Shown here: positions 30,653 through 40,971 of the stretch, in pieces
Layout of the letters: each line of letters begins with the position of its first letter
Numbering within the stretch: the stretch's first letter is position 1
Origin: Marinobacter shengliensis
GTDB taxonomy: Bacteria > Pseudomonadota > Gammaproteobacteria > Pseudomonadales > Oleiphilaceae
DNA length: 64,000 nucleotides
Assembly: GCF_003007715.1 (NCBI RefSeq)
Contig: NZ_PXNO01000001.1
Coordinates: 26,001 to 90,000, forward strand
Direction of reading: 5' to 3'
Program-made: the position numbers and the translations under genes
The notes under the pieces: model-generated
What the model saw: only the letters and a program-made list of their open reading frames with translations
Databases searched by the model: none
What the model was told of the DNA's origin: nothing

Positions 30653-32242
30653 ATGTCATCGGAACCTCGACCAATAGATTCTCAGCACCCAGTTCAGGAG
30701 CCGCCGAAAGCGCCCGGCTTGCTGCGTTCGTCCGGGGTGGTTGGCGTGATGACTATGCTCTCGCGGGTGCTGGGGTTGGTGCGGGATATGGTGATTGCTC
30801 GCTATTTCGGGGCCGGCACCGCAGCGGATGCCTTCTTCGTGGCGTTCAAGATTCCCAACTTCCTGCGCCGCCTGTTTGCTGAAGGCGCCTTCTCTCAGGC
30901 CTTCGTGCCGGTGCTGTCGTCTTACCGGGAAAAACGCGACATCTCCGAGGTCAAGCGCCTGGTGGATGCGGTGGCTGGCTCTCTTGGCCTGGTGCTGCTG
31001 GCGGTTACGCTGGTCGCCATGCTCGGGGCTCCGGTGCTAACTACTATTTTCGCGCCAGGCTTTCTGGGCGATGACGTCAAGTTCGCTTTGGCCAGCGATA
31101 TGCTGCGCATCACGTTTCCTTACCTGCTGCTGATCTCTCTCACGGCGTTCGCCGGTGGCATTCTGAACAGTTATGACCGGTTCGCGATTCCTGCGTTTAC
31201 ACCGGTGTTGCTGAATCTGGCCATGATCGGCGCAGCCATCTTCCTGGCGCCTGTGATGGATGAACCTGTGATGGCGCTGGCCTGGGGGGTGTTTATTGCC
31301 GGAGCCCTGCAGTTGTTTTTCCAGTTGCCCTTCCTGATGCGCCTGGGGCTGCTGCCAAGGCCGAGGGTGGATTACAAGCATGAGGGCGTCAGCCGAATAC
31401 TGAAATTGATGGCGCCGGCGCTGTTCGGCGTGTCGGTAAGTCAGATCAACCTGCTGCTGGATACCGTGCTGGCCTCTTTCCTGCAAACGGGCAGCGTGTC
31501 CTGGTTGTACTACTCTGATCGTTTGTCTGAATTGCCGCTTGGGGTGTTCGGTATCGCAATTGCCACGGTGATTCTGCCTAGCCTGTCGCGCAAGCATGCG
31601 GCGGCGTCCAAAGATCAGTTTGCCGCTACCCTGGACTGGGCCGTGCGCGCGGTGCTGTTGATTGGTGTGCCGGCAGCGCTGGCACTGGCGCTGTTGGCGG
31701 AACCGCTGATTGCCACCCTGTTCCATTACGGTGAGGTGACCGATCGTGATGTGACCATGTCGGCCCAGAGTCTCCGGGCTTATTCCGCCGGTCTGCTGGC
31801 GTTCATGCTGATTAAGGTGCTGGCGCCGGGCTTTTTCTCCCGGGAAGACACCAAAACGCCGGTCAAGATCGGCGTAATTGCCATGGTTGCCAATATGGCC
31901 TTCAACCTGGCGTTGATTGTGCCGCTGGCTCATGCTGGCCTGGCGCTGGCGACTTCCATTTCGGCCTGGCTGAACGGCTACCTACTCTGGCGCGGATTGC
32001 GCAAAGAGGGCGTCTGGAAAAGCCAGCCGGGCTGGCCCAGGTTCCTGATTCAGTTGTTGGTGGCCAATGCCGCCCTGGCGGCGGTGGTGTTCTGGCTGAA
32101 TGCCCCGGTGGCAGACTGGCTTGCCGCCAGTGGTCTGCAGCGGGCCATCGATATGGGGATTCTGGTGGTTGCCGGGGTGGCGGCCTATTTTGTGGCTCTG
32201 GCCCTGGTAGGTGTGCGGGTTCGCCAGTTCCGCCAGAAGTAA
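30653..32242 (+). CDS. murJ: Lipid II flippase MurJ
   Basis: Moves lipid II across the inner membrane for peptidoglycan synthesis. 529 residues, MATE-like fold with about 14 hydrophobic segments, after a polar N-terminal stretch of some 20 residues. Family signature RVLGLVRDMVIARYFGAG is near residues 40-57, followed by DAFFVAFKIPNFLRRLFAEGAFSQAF. ATG at 30653. Neighbours rpsT, ribF, ileS and lspA match the pseudomonad order. Confidence 0.97.
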   Translation: MSSEPRPIDSQHPVQEPPKAPGLLRSSGVVGVMTMLSRVLGLVRDMVIARYFGAGTAADAFFVAFKIPNFLRRLFAEGAFSQAFVPVLSSYREKRDISEVKRLVDAVAGSLGLVLLAVTLVAMLGAPVLTTIFAPGFLGDDVKFALASDMLRITFPYLLLISLTAFAGGILNSYDRFAIPAFTPVLLNLAMIGAAIFLAPVMDEPVMALAWGVFIAGALQLFFQLPFLMRLGLLPRPRVDYKHEGVSRILKLMAPALFGVSVSQINLLLDTVLASFLQTGSVSWLYYSDRLSELPLGVFGIAIATVILPSLSRKHAAASKDQFAATLDWAVRAVLLIGVPAALALALLAEPLIATLFHYGEVTDRDVTMSAQSLRAYSAGLLAFMLIKVLAPGFFSREDTKTPVKIGVIAMVANMAFNLALIVPLAHAGLALATSISAWLNGYLLWRGLRKEGVWKSQPGWPRFLIQLLVANAALAAVVFWLNAPVADWLAASGLQRAIDMGILVVAGVAAYFVALALVGVRVRQFRQK

Positions 32243-32254
32243 GCAGCCTCAAGA

Positions 32255-32284
32255 TTTCTACCGCACCCCAGCATGAGGTATAAT
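32255..32284 (+). promoter_or_regulatory. Candidate promoter before ribF
   Basis: A perfect -10 TATAAT at 32279-32284 in the 122-bp gap after murJ. The -35 at 17-18 bp distance is only T-rich (TTTCTA, 32255-32260). Gives ribF-ileS-lspA-fkpB a likely own start. Confidence 0.45.
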
Positions 32285-32364
32285 CGCGCGTTTTCTCACC
32301 AGCGCATCTCGCTTCTCGGGCAGGTGCGCCACAAAGCCAGCTGGCAAGTTAAGGTTCGCAGTAC

Positions 32365-33333
32365 ATGCGTCTGATTCGAGGCCTGACCAATCTTAAGCGC
32401 CTGTCCGGGCAAGCGGATTCGCCGCTCGCCGATGGCTGTGTGGCGACCATCGGCAACTTTGATGGCGTGCACCTGGGCCACAAAACCATTATTGATCAGG
32501 TAAAGCAGAAAGCCGCTGAGCTGGATGTGCCCTCGGTGGTGATGATTTTTGAGCCTCAGCCCCGGGAGTTTTTTCAGGGTGCTGACGCGCCACCAAGACT
32601 GATGCCGTTCCGCCAGAAATTCGAAGCATTGTTGGCAGAGGGCGTGGATGTGGTGCTGTGCATCCGTTTCGACGAGCGATTCCGCAGTTACTCTGCCATG
32701 GGCTTTGTGGAAGATGTGCTCATCCAGGGCCTGGCGGTGCGCCATCTTGTGGTGGGCGATGACTTCCGTTTTGGCTGCGACCGGGCCGGGGACTTCAGAT
32801 TGCTGGAGCAGGTGGGCCAAGAGCATGATTTTAGCGTCGAAAACACCCGCACTGTGACGGTAGATGGCGAGCGGGTCAGCAGTACCCGCGTGCGCAATGC
32901 CCTGAATGTGAACGGCCTTAAGGAAGCGGAACGTTTGCTCGGGCACCCTTATCGCATTCACGGCCGGATTGTTTACGGGCGCCAGCTGGGGCGCCAGATC
33001 GGCGCCCCCACAGCCAACATTCTGCTGCATAAGATGCCGGCACTGCGTGGCGTGTACGTGGTGCGGGCCCGGCTTGAAACCGGTGAATGGCGCGATGGCG
33101 TGGCCAATATCGGCCTGCGCCCCACGGTAGACGGCAAGCGGCCGTCACTGGAAGTGCACCTGTTCGACTTTGCTGGCACACTTTATGGCCAGCACCTGGA
33201 AGTGGTGTTCCGCCATGGCCTGCGGGACGAAGTGAAATTCGACTCTGTTGACGAACTTCGGCAACAGATCGCCCGGGATTTTGAGCATGCCCGGGCCTGG
33301 CTGGCGAATAACCCCGCCACGCCGGAAACCTGA
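32365..33333 (+). CDS. ribF: Bifunctional riboflavin kinase / FAD synthetase
   Basis: Makes FMN from riboflavin and FAD from FMN. 322 residues. N-terminal nucleotidyltransferase domain with [10 protein letters not shown] (HxGH-type site, about 30-39) and STRVRNAL; C-terminal kinase domain from about 190 with [18 protein letters not shown] at 32365. It is 34 bp before ileS, as in most gammaproteobacteria. Confidence 0.98.
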   Translation: MRLIRGLTNLKRLSGQADSPLADGCVATIGNFDGVHLGHKTIIDQVKQKAAELDVPSVVMIFEPQPREFFQGADAPPRLMPFRQKFEALLAEGVDVVLCIRFDERFRSYSAMGFVEDVLIQGLAVRHLVVGDDFRFGCDRAGDFRLLEQVGQEHDFSVENTRTVTVDGERVSSTRVRNALNVNGLKEAERLLGHPYRIHGRIVYGRQLGRQIGAPTANILLHKMPALRGVYVVRARLETGEWRDGVANIGLRPTVDGKRPSLEVHLFDFAGTLYGQHLEVVFRHGLRDEVKFDSVDELRQQIARDFEHARAWLANNPATPET

Positions 33334-33367
33334 TTCAACTGACCAACCAAAGAGTACGCACACAAAC

Positions 33368-36187
33368 ATGAGCGACTACAAGCATACCCTGAATCTGCCG
33401 GAAACCGCGTTCCCCATGCGCGGCAACCTGGCCAAGCGCGAGCCGGAGATGCTCAAGCACTGGCAGGACCTGAACGTCTATGGCAACCTGCGCAAGCAGC
33501 GTGAAGGCCGGGAAAAGTTCATCCTGCACGATGGCCCTCCCTACGCCAACGGCAGCATTCACATCGGGCATGCGGTCAACAAGATCCTGAAAGACATGAT
33601 CGTGAAATCCCGCAGTTTCATGGGCTATGACGCACCCTACGTGCCCGGCTGGGATTGCCATGGCCTGCCCATTGAACACAAGGTGGAGCAGGAAATCGGC
33701 AAGGCCGGCGTGAAGGTGGATTACAAAACCTTCCGCCAGGCCTGTCGCGATTACGCGATCAAGCAGGTTGAAGGCCAGAAAGCCGATTTTATTCGTCTGG
33801 GTGTGATGGGCGAATGGGATAAGCCTTACCTGACCATGGACCCGAAAGTCGAAGCGGGCATTGTGCGGGCGCTGGGCAAAATCGTCGCCAAGGGCCATCT
33901 GGTGCGTGGGTTCAAGCCGGTTTACTGGAGTGTGGTTGGTCAGTCCGCACTGGCAGAAGCCGAAGTTGAATACCAGGATAAAACCTCGACCCAGATCGAC
34001 GTGCGCTTCACCGCCGTGGATCAGGACGCAGTCCTCAAAGCCTTCGGAACCGACGGCGGCCAGGGTGATGTATCCCTGGTGATCTGGACCACTACTCCCT
34101 GGACCATTCCCGCCAACCAGGCGGTGTCCATCGGTGCGGACCTGGAATATGCCCTGGTGCAGCTGGATGCCGGCAACGGCCCGGAGCGCATGATCCTGGC
34201 CACCGACATGGTGCAGGGCATCATGGCCCGCTGGGGCGTGGAAGATTATCAGGTGCTGGCCAACGTGGCCGGTGCCGCGTTGGAAAACCAGCTGTTGCAC
34301 CATCCGGTGTATGACAAACAGGTTCCGGTGCTACTGGGTGACCACGTTTCCCTGGATGCCGGTACCGGTGCTGTGCACACCGCACCAGACCACGGCATGG
34401 AAGACTTTGAAGTAGGCAAAGCCTACGGCATTGGCACCATCAATCTGGTTAAAGCCGACGGCACCTACACCGAAGCTGCTGGCGAGTTTGCCGGTGTACA
34501 CGTATACAAGGCCGACGAGCCAGTGTGCAGCGCGCTGGAGCGTGAAGGTAAGCTGGTACGTTCGGAGAAATTCCGCCACAGCTACCCGCACTGCTGGCGT
34601 ACCAAAACCCCGCTGATCTACCGGGCCACGCCCCAGTGGTTCATCAGCATGGACAAGCTCAACCTGCGTGCCGATGCCCTGGAGGCCATCAAAGGCGTCC
34701 GCTGGGTTCCGGGCTGGGGCCAGAATCGCATTGAAGCCATGTTCGAGCAGAGCCCCGACTGGTGTATCTCCCGTCAGCGTACCTGGGGGGTGCCGATTAC
34801 CCTGTTTATCCACAAGGAAACCCAGGAACTGCACCCCAACACCCAGGAACTGTTCGAGAAAGTCGCTCAGGCGGTTGAGGCCGGCGGCATCGACGCCTGG
34901 TACGAGTTGGATCAGAGCGAACTGCTGGGCGCAGACGCCGACCAGTACGAGAAGGTGCTGGATACCCTGGACGTATGGTTCGATTCTGGCGTCACCCACG
35001 ACTCGGTTTTGCGGGTACGTGAAGAGCTGGGCCAGTTCCCTGCCGATATGTACCTGGAAGGCTCTGACCAGCACCGTGGCTGGTTCCAGTCGTCCCTGAA
35101 AACCTCCATCGCCATGAACGGCGTGGCCCCGTACAAGCAGGTGCTGACCCACGGCTTCACCGTGGACGCCAAAGGTTACAAGATGTCCAAATCCATGGGC
35201 AACGTGATCGCGCCACAGGAAGTGATGAACGAACTGGGTGCCGACATCCTGCGCTTGTGGGTATCCGCCACCGACTACAGCGGTGAGATGAGCGTCTCTA
35301 AGGACATCCTGCGCCAGACGGCAGACGGCTATCGCCGTATCCGTAACACCGCCCGCTTCCTGCTGAGCAACCTGACCGGGTTTGATCCGGAGCAGCACAT
35401 GGTAGCGCCGGAAGACATGATTGCCCTGGACCGCTGGATGGTGGACCGTGCCCTGCAGCTGCAGAACGAACTGCACGAAGACTACGGCAACTACGCCTTC
35501 CTGAAAATTTACCAGAAAGTGTACAACTTCTGTGAGGCCACCCTGGGCGGTTTCTACCTGGACATCATCAAAGACCGCCAGTACACCACCCAGGCCGACA
35601 GCCTGGCCCGGCGATCCTGCCAGACGGCGCTCTATCATGTGGCCGAAGCGCTGGTGCGCTGGATTGCGCCGATCCTGAGCTTCACCGCCGATGAAATCTG
35701 GCAGCACCTGCCAGGCAAGCGCGGCGACACCGTGTTCTACGAAACCTGGTACGAAGGCCTGACCGCACTGCCGGACGACTTCAAGCTAGGCCGCGATTAC
35801 TGGCGCGAGATCTACGCGGTGAAAGAAGCCGTCAACAAATGCCTGGAAGAAGCCCGTGCTCGTGGCGAAATCAAAGGCTCCCTCAGTGCGGAAGTCACTT
35901 TGTACTGTGAAGGTAGCCTGGCTGAGCGCCTGAACCACCTGGGCGAAGAGTTGCGCTTTGTGCTGATTACCTCAGAAGCTACCGTGAAACCGGTGAGCGA
36001 AGCGGCGGGCGCCGAGCAAACCAACCTGGAAGGCCTGCTGGTGAAAGTGCAGCCGGCTGCCCACGCCAAGTGCGAACGCTGCTGGCACCACCGCGAAGAT
36101 GTGGGTGCCAATGAGCAGCACAGCGACCTGTGCGGCCGCTGCGTTACCAACGTGGAAGGCCCGGGCGAAACCCGCGCCTACGCCTGA
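33368..36187 (+). CDS. ileS: Isoleucyl-tRNA synthetase
   Basis: Charges tRNA-Ile; class I synthetase with CP1 editing domain. 939 residues from ATG 33368 (E. coli 938). The frame is open 120 bases further upstream, through ribF, but the family N-terminus (YKxTLNLPxTxFPMRGNL) fixes the start. HIGH is at 65-68 and KMSKS at 605-609. The C-terminal zinc finger has CxxC pairs (CERCWHH, CGRC). The stop TGA overlaps the lspA ATG. Confidence 0.99.
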   Translation: MSDYKHTLNLPETAFPMRGNLAKREPEMLKHWQDLNVYGNLRKQREGREKFILHDGPPYANGSIHIGHAVNKILKDMIVKSRSFMGYDAPYVPGWDCHGLPIEHKVEQEIGKAGVKVDYKTFRQACRDYAIKQVEGQKADFIRLGVMGEWDKPYLTMDPKVEAGIVRALGKIVAKGHLVRGFKPVYWSVVGQSALAEAEVEYQDKTSTQIDVRFTAVDQDAVLKAFGTDGGQGDVSLVIWTTTPWTIPANQAVSIGADLEYALVQLDAGNGPERMILATDMVQGIMARWGVEDYQVLANVAGAALENQLLHHPVYDKQVPVLLGDHVSLDAGTGAVHTAPDHGMEDFEVGKAYGIGTINLVKADGTYTEAAGEFAGVHVYKADEPVCSALEREGKLVRSEKFRHSYPHCWRTKTPLIYRATPQWFISMDKLNLRADALEAIKGVRWVPGWGQNRIEAMFEQSPDWCISRQRTWGVPITLFIHKETQELHPNTQELFEKVAQAVEAGGIDAWYELDQSELLGADADQYEKVLDTLDVWFDSGVTHDSVLRVREELGQFPADMYLEGSDQHRGWFQSSLKTSIAMNGVAPYKQVLTHGFTVDAKGYKMSKSMGNVIAPQEVMNELGADILRLWVSATDYSGEMSVSKDILRQTADGYRRIRNTARFLLSNLTGFDPEQHMVAPEDMIALDRWMVDRALQLQNELHEDYGNYAFLKIYQKVYNFCEATLGGFYLDIIKDRQYTTQADSLARRSCQTALYHVAEALVRWIAPILSFTADEIWQHLPGKRGDTVFYETWYEGLTALPDDFKLGRDYWREIYAVKEAVNKCLEEARARGEIKGSLSAEVTLYCEGSLAERLNHLGEELRFVLITSEATVKPVSEAAGAEQTNLEGLLVKVQPAAHAKCERCWHHREDVGANEQHSDLCGRCVTNVEGPGETRAYA

Positions 36188-36711
36188 TGGACGCTGTGAT
36201 GACTGAAGCCCGTGTGGGTAGCAAGTTAAAATGGTTGTGGCTGGCGGTGCTGGTGATAGCCCTGGACCTGGGCACCAAAGCCCTCGCCACCGCCATGCTC
36301 ACCTACGGCAACCCCGTACCGGTGATGCCCAGCTTCAACCTGACCCTGCTGCACAACACGGGCGCTGCTTTCAGCTTCCTGGCGGATGCCGCCGGCTGGC
36401 AGCGCTGGTTCTTCGTAACCCTGGCCATCGTGGTCAGCGTGGTACTGGTAGGCTGGCTCAGAAAACTCCAGAGCCACGAAACCTGGATGGCCATCGCCAT
36501 CGTACTCATCCTCGGTGGCGCCCTTGGTAACGTCTACGACCGGGTAGTGCATGGCTACGTGGTGGACTTCCTGCACTTCTACTGGCAGGACTGGCATTTC
36601 CCGGCCTTCAACCTGGCCGACACCGCCATCACCATCGGTGCCGCCATGATGATACTCGACGCATTCCGCAAACCCGCTGACGACAGCGGCGATGCCAACC
36701 GGAGCAACTGA
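36187..36711 (+). CDS. lspA: Lipoprotein signal peptidase II
   Basis: Inner-membrane aspartic protease that removes lipoprotein signal peptides; substrates in this window include BamD and the DUF2057-like lipoprotein. 174 residues from ATG 36187, which overlaps the ileS stop by one base; ATG 36199 is an alternative giving 170. Four hydrophobic helices. The catalytic aspartates lie in [15 protein letters not shown] and FNLADTAI. Confidence 0.96.
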   Translation: MDAVMTEARVGSKLKWLWLAVLVIALDLGTKALATAMLTYGNPVPVMPSFNLTLLHNTGAAFSFLADAAGWQRWFFVTLAIVVSVVLVGWLRKLQSHETWMAIAIVLILGGALGNVYDRVVHGYVVDFLHFYWQDWHFPAFNLADTAITIGAAMMILDAFRKPADDSGDANRSN

Positions 36712-36716
36712 TTCCC

Positions 36717-37169
36717 ATGAAAGACCTACCTATCGACAAGGGAACCCGCGTAAAACTCCACTTCGCCCTCAAATTTGAGGATGGCGAAACCGTGGACTCC
36801 ACCTTCGATAAAGAACCGGCCACCCTGGAAATCGGCGACGAAAACCTGCCGGAAAACTTCGAGGCCTATTTAATGGGCCTGAAAGCCGGCGACCACCAAA
36901 CCTTCCAGGTGCCACCGGAAAAAGCCTTCGGCCAGCACAACCCCAGCAACGTACAGACCTTCAAACGCCACGAATTCAGCGCCGACATGGTGCTGGAGCC
37001 CGGCGTGGTGGTGTCTTTCGCCGATGCGCGCCAGCAGGAGCTGCCCGGTGTGATCAAACGGGTGGAAGGTGATCAAGTGGATGTGGACTTTAATCACCCG
37101 CTGGCAGGGCATACACTGAGCTTTGAAGTGAAGATTATTGACGTGGAGCCGGCCGGCCCGACTCATTGA
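36717..37169 (+). CDS. fkpB: FKBP-type peptidyl-prolyl isomerase, SlyD-like
   Basis: Cytoplasmic proline isomerase with chaperone insert. 150 residues: FKBP strands flank an IF (insert-in-flap) domain at about 70-125 (PPEKAFGQHNPSNVQTFKRHEF). There is no histidine-rich tail as in SlyD. ATG at 36717, 5 bp after lspA. Followed by dual-hairpin element D, then ispH. Confidence 0.96.
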   Translation: MKDLPIDKGTRVKLHFALKFEDGETVDSTFDKEPATLEIGDENLPENFEAYLMGLKAGDHQTFQVPPEKAFGQHNPSNVQTFKRHEFSADMVLEPGVVVSFADARQQELPGVIKRVEGDQVDVDFNHPLAGHTLSFEVKIIDVEPAGPTH

Positions 37170-37213
37170 AGGCTCGAATTGAGCCTTGAACACCTGATCC
37201 GAATATAGCGGGG

Positions 37214-37311
37214 TGCGGGGAGGTACTTTCAGGGACTGTCTGCAGCAGGGGTGCTGCAGTCAAGCGTACACGGACGTATTCACAGCGTGTCCCTGAAAGC
37301 TCCTCCCCGCA
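37214..37311 (+). repeat. Dual-hairpin element D (candidate paired CsrA/RsmA-site RNA)
   Basis: Arms 37214-37236 and 37289-37311 pair over 23 bp with two adjacent mismatches. Inside: CTGCAGC/GCTGCAG around AGGGGT (37240-37259) and TAC/GTA around ACGGAC (37267-37278). The AGGGGT loop is the only one of ten lacking the A of GGA. Lies between codirectional fkpB and ispH, 44 bp after fkpB and 45 bp before ispH. Confidence 0.9.
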
Positions 37312-37356
37312 GCACGCGGGCGACCAACTCCACCAGGCGGAAACTCCAAAGGCAAG

Positions 37357-38313
37357 ATGATGCAAATCCGACTCGCTAACCCCCGTGGCTTCTGTGCCGG
37401 CGTAGACCGCGCCATAGAAATCGTAAACCGCGCCCTCGACGTATTCGGCGCCCCCATCTACGTGCGCCACGAAGTCGTCCACAACAAATTCGTCGTCGAC
37501 AACCTCCGCAACCGCGGGGCGATCTTTGTCGACGAACTGCACGAAGTGCCAGACGACAAGTTGGTCATCTTCAGCGCCCACGGCGTGTCCCAGGCAGTAC
37601 AGAACGAAGCCGCCCGCCGTGGCCTGAAGGTCTTCGACGCCACCTGCCCACTGGTCACCAAAGTCCACATGGAAGTCATGCGCTACAGCCGCGACGGCCG
37701 CGAGTGCATCCTCATCGGCCACCATGGCCACCCGGAAGTCGAAGGAACCATGGGCCAGTACGACCACAGCAACGGCGGCGACATCTACCTGGTAGAAGAC
37801 GAAGCGGACGTACAAAAGCTGGAAGTGAAAGACCCCAGCCGCCTCGCCTACGTCACCCAGACCACCCTTTCCATGGACGACACCGCCCGTGTCATCGACG
37901 CCCTGCGCGCCAAATTTCCGGAAATCGAAGGCCCCCGCAAAGACGACATCTGCTACGCAACTCAGAACCGCCAGGATGCCGTCAAACAACTGGCCGGCGA
38001 CTGCGACCTGATGCTGGTTGTCGGTTCACCGAACAGCTCCAACTCCAACCGCCTGCGGGAACTGGCCGAACGCATGGGTACCCCAGCCTACCTGATCGAC
38101 GAAGCTGCCCAGATTGATCCGCAATGGCTGGAAGGTAAACAGGCCGTCGGTGTAACGGCGGGTGCTTCTGCCCCGGAAGTGCTGGTAGCGGATGTAATCA
38201 GCCGGCTGAAGGAGCTGGGTGGGGAAGAGCCGCAGGAAGTGGCGGGCAGGGAGGAGAATATTGTGTTTTCCATGCCTAAGGAATTGCGGATTGATGTGGT
38301 TGAGGTGACGTAA
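37357..38313 (+). CDS. ispH: 4-hydroxy-3-methylbut-2-enyl diphosphate reductase
   Basis: Last enzyme of the MEP pathway, giving IPP and DMAPP through a 4Fe-4S cluster. 318 residues (316 in E. coli). The three conserved cysteines lie in [12 protein letters not shown] (Cys13), [12 protein letters not shown] and [11 protein letters not shown]. Tandem ATGs at 37357 and 37360; the second matches the usual N-terminus [14 protein letters not shown]. The MEP product feeds IspB and RluD-independent isoprenoid routes. Followed by a weak terminator and the pilin cassette. Confidence 0.98.
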   Translation: MMQIRLANPRGFCAGVDRAIEIVNRALDVFGAPIYVRHEVVHNKFVVDNLRNRGAIFVDELHEVPDDKLVIFSAHGVSQAVQNEAARRGLKVFDATCPLVTKVHMEVMRYSRDGRECILIGHHGHPEVEGTMGQYDHSNGGDIYLVEDEADVQKLEVKDPSRLAYVTQTTLSMDDTARVIDALRAKFPEIEGPRKDDICYATQNRQDAVKQLAGDCDLMLVVGSPNSSNSNRLRELAERMGTPAYLIDEAAQIDPQWLEGKQAVGVTAGASAPEVLVADVISRLKELGGEEPQEVAGREENIVFSMPKELRIDVVEVT

Positions 38314-38349
38314 TTCTCCAGTTTCACCTCATGCGGAGCATCGTTTTTT
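38302..38349 (+). terminator. Weak composite terminator after ispH
   Basis: GAGGTGA (38302-38308, overlapping the end of ispH) pairs with TCACCTC (38324-38330); ATGC/GCAT (38331-38341) follows, then TTTTTT (38344-38349). Plausible end for the ribF-ispH transcript. Confidence 0.4.
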
Positions 38350-38495
38350 ATTCCCTCCTTCAGCTCTCAAAACTCCCATTTCCTGATGGCCATCACGTTT
38401 TTTTAGCGTGTATGGCCACTAATCCATGATTCGAGACCACTCGTCGTCGATGCGGAGAGTTTAACCGCCGGCTTTTCTATTATGAAACTACGTTA

Positions 38496-38957
38496 ATGGA
38501 TGTAGATGATCGCCCTATGCAGTCTTCAAAAGGTTTTACGCTAATTGAGTTGATGATCGTGATTGCGTTGATTGCGGTCATTGCTGGTATCGCGGTTCCC
38601 AGCTTTACACGGCTAATTGAAAATAATCGGGTTGTTTCCACAACTAACTCGGCGGTTGGCTTGGTAAATTTTGGACGAAGTGAGGCTGTCCGTAGAGGGC
38701 AGTCTGTAACGGTTAAAGCCGATGGAAACGTCATGACCGCCGAGCTGGCGTCAGATGCAACCATCCTCCGGCGAATCGAGCCTTCCTCGGGGAATACCAC
38801 CATTTCGAATGCGACCGTGACGTTCCGTGCTAGTGGATTGACGACGTTGGGTTTGGCCGCGGCACCAGTGACTTTTACCGTATGTTCTGGTGCTGAAGGG
38901 CGTCGAATTTCAGTGGAGCGAGCGGGTAAAACCTCAACCATTGAGGTGGATTGCTAG
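38496..38957 (+). CDS. fimU: GspH/FimT-family minor pilin (FimU-like)
   Basis: Type IV minor pilin thought to help prime pilus assembly. 153 residues from ATG 38496; ATG 38517 would give the more usual short leader MQSSKG. Prepilin cleavage site KG/FTLIELMIVIAL, with Glu at mature position 5, then a hydrophobic helix and a GspH-like C-domain with two Cys in its last third, likely disulfide-bonded (CSGAEG and terminal C). First gene of the fimU-pilVWX-pilY1-pilE cassette. The symbol is by position; FimT is the alternative. Confidence 0.85.
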   Translation: MDVDDRPMQSSKGFTLIELMIVIALIAVIAGIAVPSFTRLIENNRVVSTTNSAVGLVNFGRSEAVRRGQSVTVKADGNVMTAELASDATILRRIEPSSGNTTISNATVTFRASGLTTLGLAAAPVTFTVCSGAEGRRISVERAGKTSTIEVDC

Positions 38958-38983
38958 TTATGGTTGATCGTCAGGAAGTTTGC

Positions 38984-39382
38984 ATGAAAAGAACTATAGC
39001 TGTTCCAAAACACAAAACTGCACGGGGTTATACCCTGATAGAAGTGCTGATTGCACTATTGATTCTGCTGATAGGTTTGTTAGGTGTCGCGAGTACCCAG
39101 CTACTGTCGCTTCAGCAAGTGAGCAATGCAAACTTGCGCTCTCAAGTTAATCACCACGCTGCAGAAATGGTTGAGATGATCAGGGCCAATAATGGTCAGC
39201 TGGTGGGGGCTGACGACGAGGCGCATTGGTTGGCAACACTAAACCGAGCGGTGCCAGGGGCAACTGCTGACATTTCGACAGACGATGGCTTTGTTGATAT
39301 AGAAGTTTCCTGGACGGAGCGGGAATATGGAGCTGAGGCAGCTGCCCAAGTCTTCACTTTTAGGGCGAGGTTAAGTCAATGA
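38984..39382 (+). CDS. pilV: Type IV pilus minor pilin PilV
   Basis: 132 residues from ATG 38984, chosen because AGGAA lies 7 bases upstream; TTG 38951 and ATG 38960 in the same frame are less likely. Prepilin site RG/YTLIEVLIALLILLIG followed by the PilV-type segment QLLSLQQVSNANLRSQVNHH. Stop overlaps the pilW ATG by 4 bases (ATGA), indicating coupling. Confidence 0.9.
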   Translation: MKRTIAVPKHKTARGYTLIEVLIALLILLIGLLGVASTQLLSLQQVSNANLRSQVNHHAAEMVEMIRANNGQLVGADDEAHWLATLNRAVPGATADISTDDGFVDIEVSWTEREYGAEAAAQVFTFRARLSQ

Positions 39383-40440
39383 GAAAGCTCATACGTCGAC
39401 AAAGTGGTTTGTCGCTTATCGAAATAATGGTTGCTTTGACGCTGTCTTTGATACTGACATTGGGGTTGGTGCACATTTTTACTTCAAACAGCCAAAGTTT
39501 TCGTTTGGCCGAAGCGAGCTCCAGAATTCAGGAAAGTGGACGCATGGCCCTCGGCATACTGTCCAGAGAGATCCGAAACGCTGATTACTGGGGGTGTCTT
39601 CAGGATACTTCCGATTTGAATAATATGTTGAATACGGGTTCATCGTTCAATGTTGAAGCGTTAATGAGAGGAGTGGACGCGGAGAATAATGTCGGACCCG
39701 GTGGCTCGGATATGTTGTATCTGGGAGGCGTTGCTGGAGGCGCTGAAGCAAAGGTCACCTTCGTTCCTAGCCCTGGAGCTGCGACCATGGCTGTAGATGA
39801 CTCATCATCATTGACAGTTGGAGATATCCTGATAGTCACCAACTGTAAAGCGGGCGACATTTTTCAGATGACCGGGCCGTCGTCCAGTTCATCGGTTCAG
39901 GTTGTACACAACACGGGAACTGTTTCATCGGGCGGGCCAGGCAACGCAACCCAGACTCTGAGTCTTGATTACAATCAAGACCCTGGAGGTGGTGGCATCT
40001 TTAGGCCCAGGCAGCAACGTTTTTATCTTGTTGATAATGCAACTGATGGGCGTCGCGAGCTGATTACCGACGGTGTAAACGTGAGGGCTGGAGCTACCTC
40101 TGGAACCATTACGGGCGCTTCCGCGCTTATGTCAAATGTCGTGAATTTTCAGCTGCAGTTTGGTGTCGACACAAATGGGAATGGGCGAGTCAATGTGTGG
40201 GAAGACCCAATTGGTTTGACTGCCGCCGGTCGCCAGCAAGCAGATAGGGCGATTGCGATAAGGACAAGTTTCCTGATTCGTTCCGATCGGGACGGTCTTA
40301 CCGATGGTTCTCAATCATTTTGCTTTCCTGGGTGGCTTGATTGCGAAGATGATGCCTCACTGCTGACTACTGCAGCAGACACTTTTCTCTATCGGGTCTA
40401 CACCACTACAACGTCTCTGCGCAATAGAGTGGGGGGGTAA
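39379..40440 (+). CDS. pilW: Type IV pilus assembly protein PilW
   Basis: Large minor pilin, 353 residues. Prepilin-like start QSG/LSLIEIMVALTLSLIL, then SSRIQESGRMALGILSREIRNADYWGC, the PilW signature region (about 50-75). Gly/Ser-rich loops follow and a C-terminal domain with two further Cys. Works with PilV, PilX and FimU in an initiating tip complex with PilY1. ATG 39379 overlaps pilV. Confidence 0.92.
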   Translation: MRKLIRRQSGLSLIEIMVALTLSLILTLGLVHIFTSNSQSFRLAEASSRIQESGRMALGILSREIRNADYWGCLQDTSDLNNMLNTGSSFNVEALMRGVDAENNVGPGGSDMLYLGGVAGGAEAKVTFVPSPGAATMAVDDSSSLTVGDILIVTNCKAGDIFQMTGPSSSSSVQVVHNTGTVSSGGPGNATQTLSLDYNQDPGGGGIFRPRQQRFYLVDNATDGRRELITDGVNVRAGATSGTITGASALMSNVVNFQLQFGVDTNGNGRVNVWEDPIGLTAAGRQQADRAIAIRTSFLIRSDRDGLTDGSQSFCFPGWLDCEDDASLLTTAADTFLYRVYTTTTSLRNRVGG

Positions 40441-40446
40441 GGGCAC

Positions 40447-40962
40447 ATGATGAATTATTACCAACGTGGCGCAGCGTTAATTCTATCTTTACTCCTCCTG
40501 CTGGTCCTGACGCTGTTGGCTATTTCCAGTATGCAGAACACCGTTCTGCAGGAGCGGATGGTCTCAGCGGAACGAGAGGGAATGATCTCCCTTGAGATTG
40601 CAGAGTCCGCAATCCGAGATGCTGAGATATTTATTGACGCCCTTACCAGTCTTGCGGGGTTCAACGGAACGAACGGTTTATATCCTATTGGTGAAGCCGG
40701 GCCAGACCCCATTGATCCTGATACCTGGTCGGGAACCGGCGTGGTAGAGGGAGATGTTGTAACTGGAGTTGGCGTAACTCCTCGTTACTTCATCGTCCAT
40801 GAGGGCGAAGCCAGACAAGCGGAAGACATCATGATCGGAGATGGTTATGGTGCGCCGCCTCCGCAGGATGCCCAGGCATTTCGAATCGTGGCTTGGAGTC
40901 CCGGTGTATCCGGGGAATCCCAGCGGGTTATTGAATCTTTTTATATTCGGCAGGGCTTTTGA
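40447..40962 (+). CDS. pilX: Type IV pilus assembly protein PilX
   Basis: Minor pilin, 171 residues. N-terminus QRGAALILSLLLLLVLTLLAISSM is the PilX version of the prepilin helix (RG/AALI), followed by MQNTVLQERMVSAERE, typical of PilX. ATG 40447 and a second ATG 40450 are both possible. Six bp after pilW and 9 bp before pilY1. Confidence 0.9.
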   Translation: MMNYYQRGAALILSLLLLLVLTLLAISSMQNTVLQERMVSAEREGMISLEIAESAIRDAEIFIDALTSLAGFNGTNGLYPIGEAGPDPIDPDTWSGTGVVEGDVVTGVGVTPRYFIVHEGEARQAEDIMIGDGYGAPPPQDAQAFRIVAWSPGVSGESQRVIESFYIRQGF

Positions 40963-40971
40963 GGATTTGTT

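Noticed and set aside
33248..33367. N-terminal extension of ileS
   Set aside because: The additional 40 codons overlap the end of ribF in another frame and do not resemble IleS.
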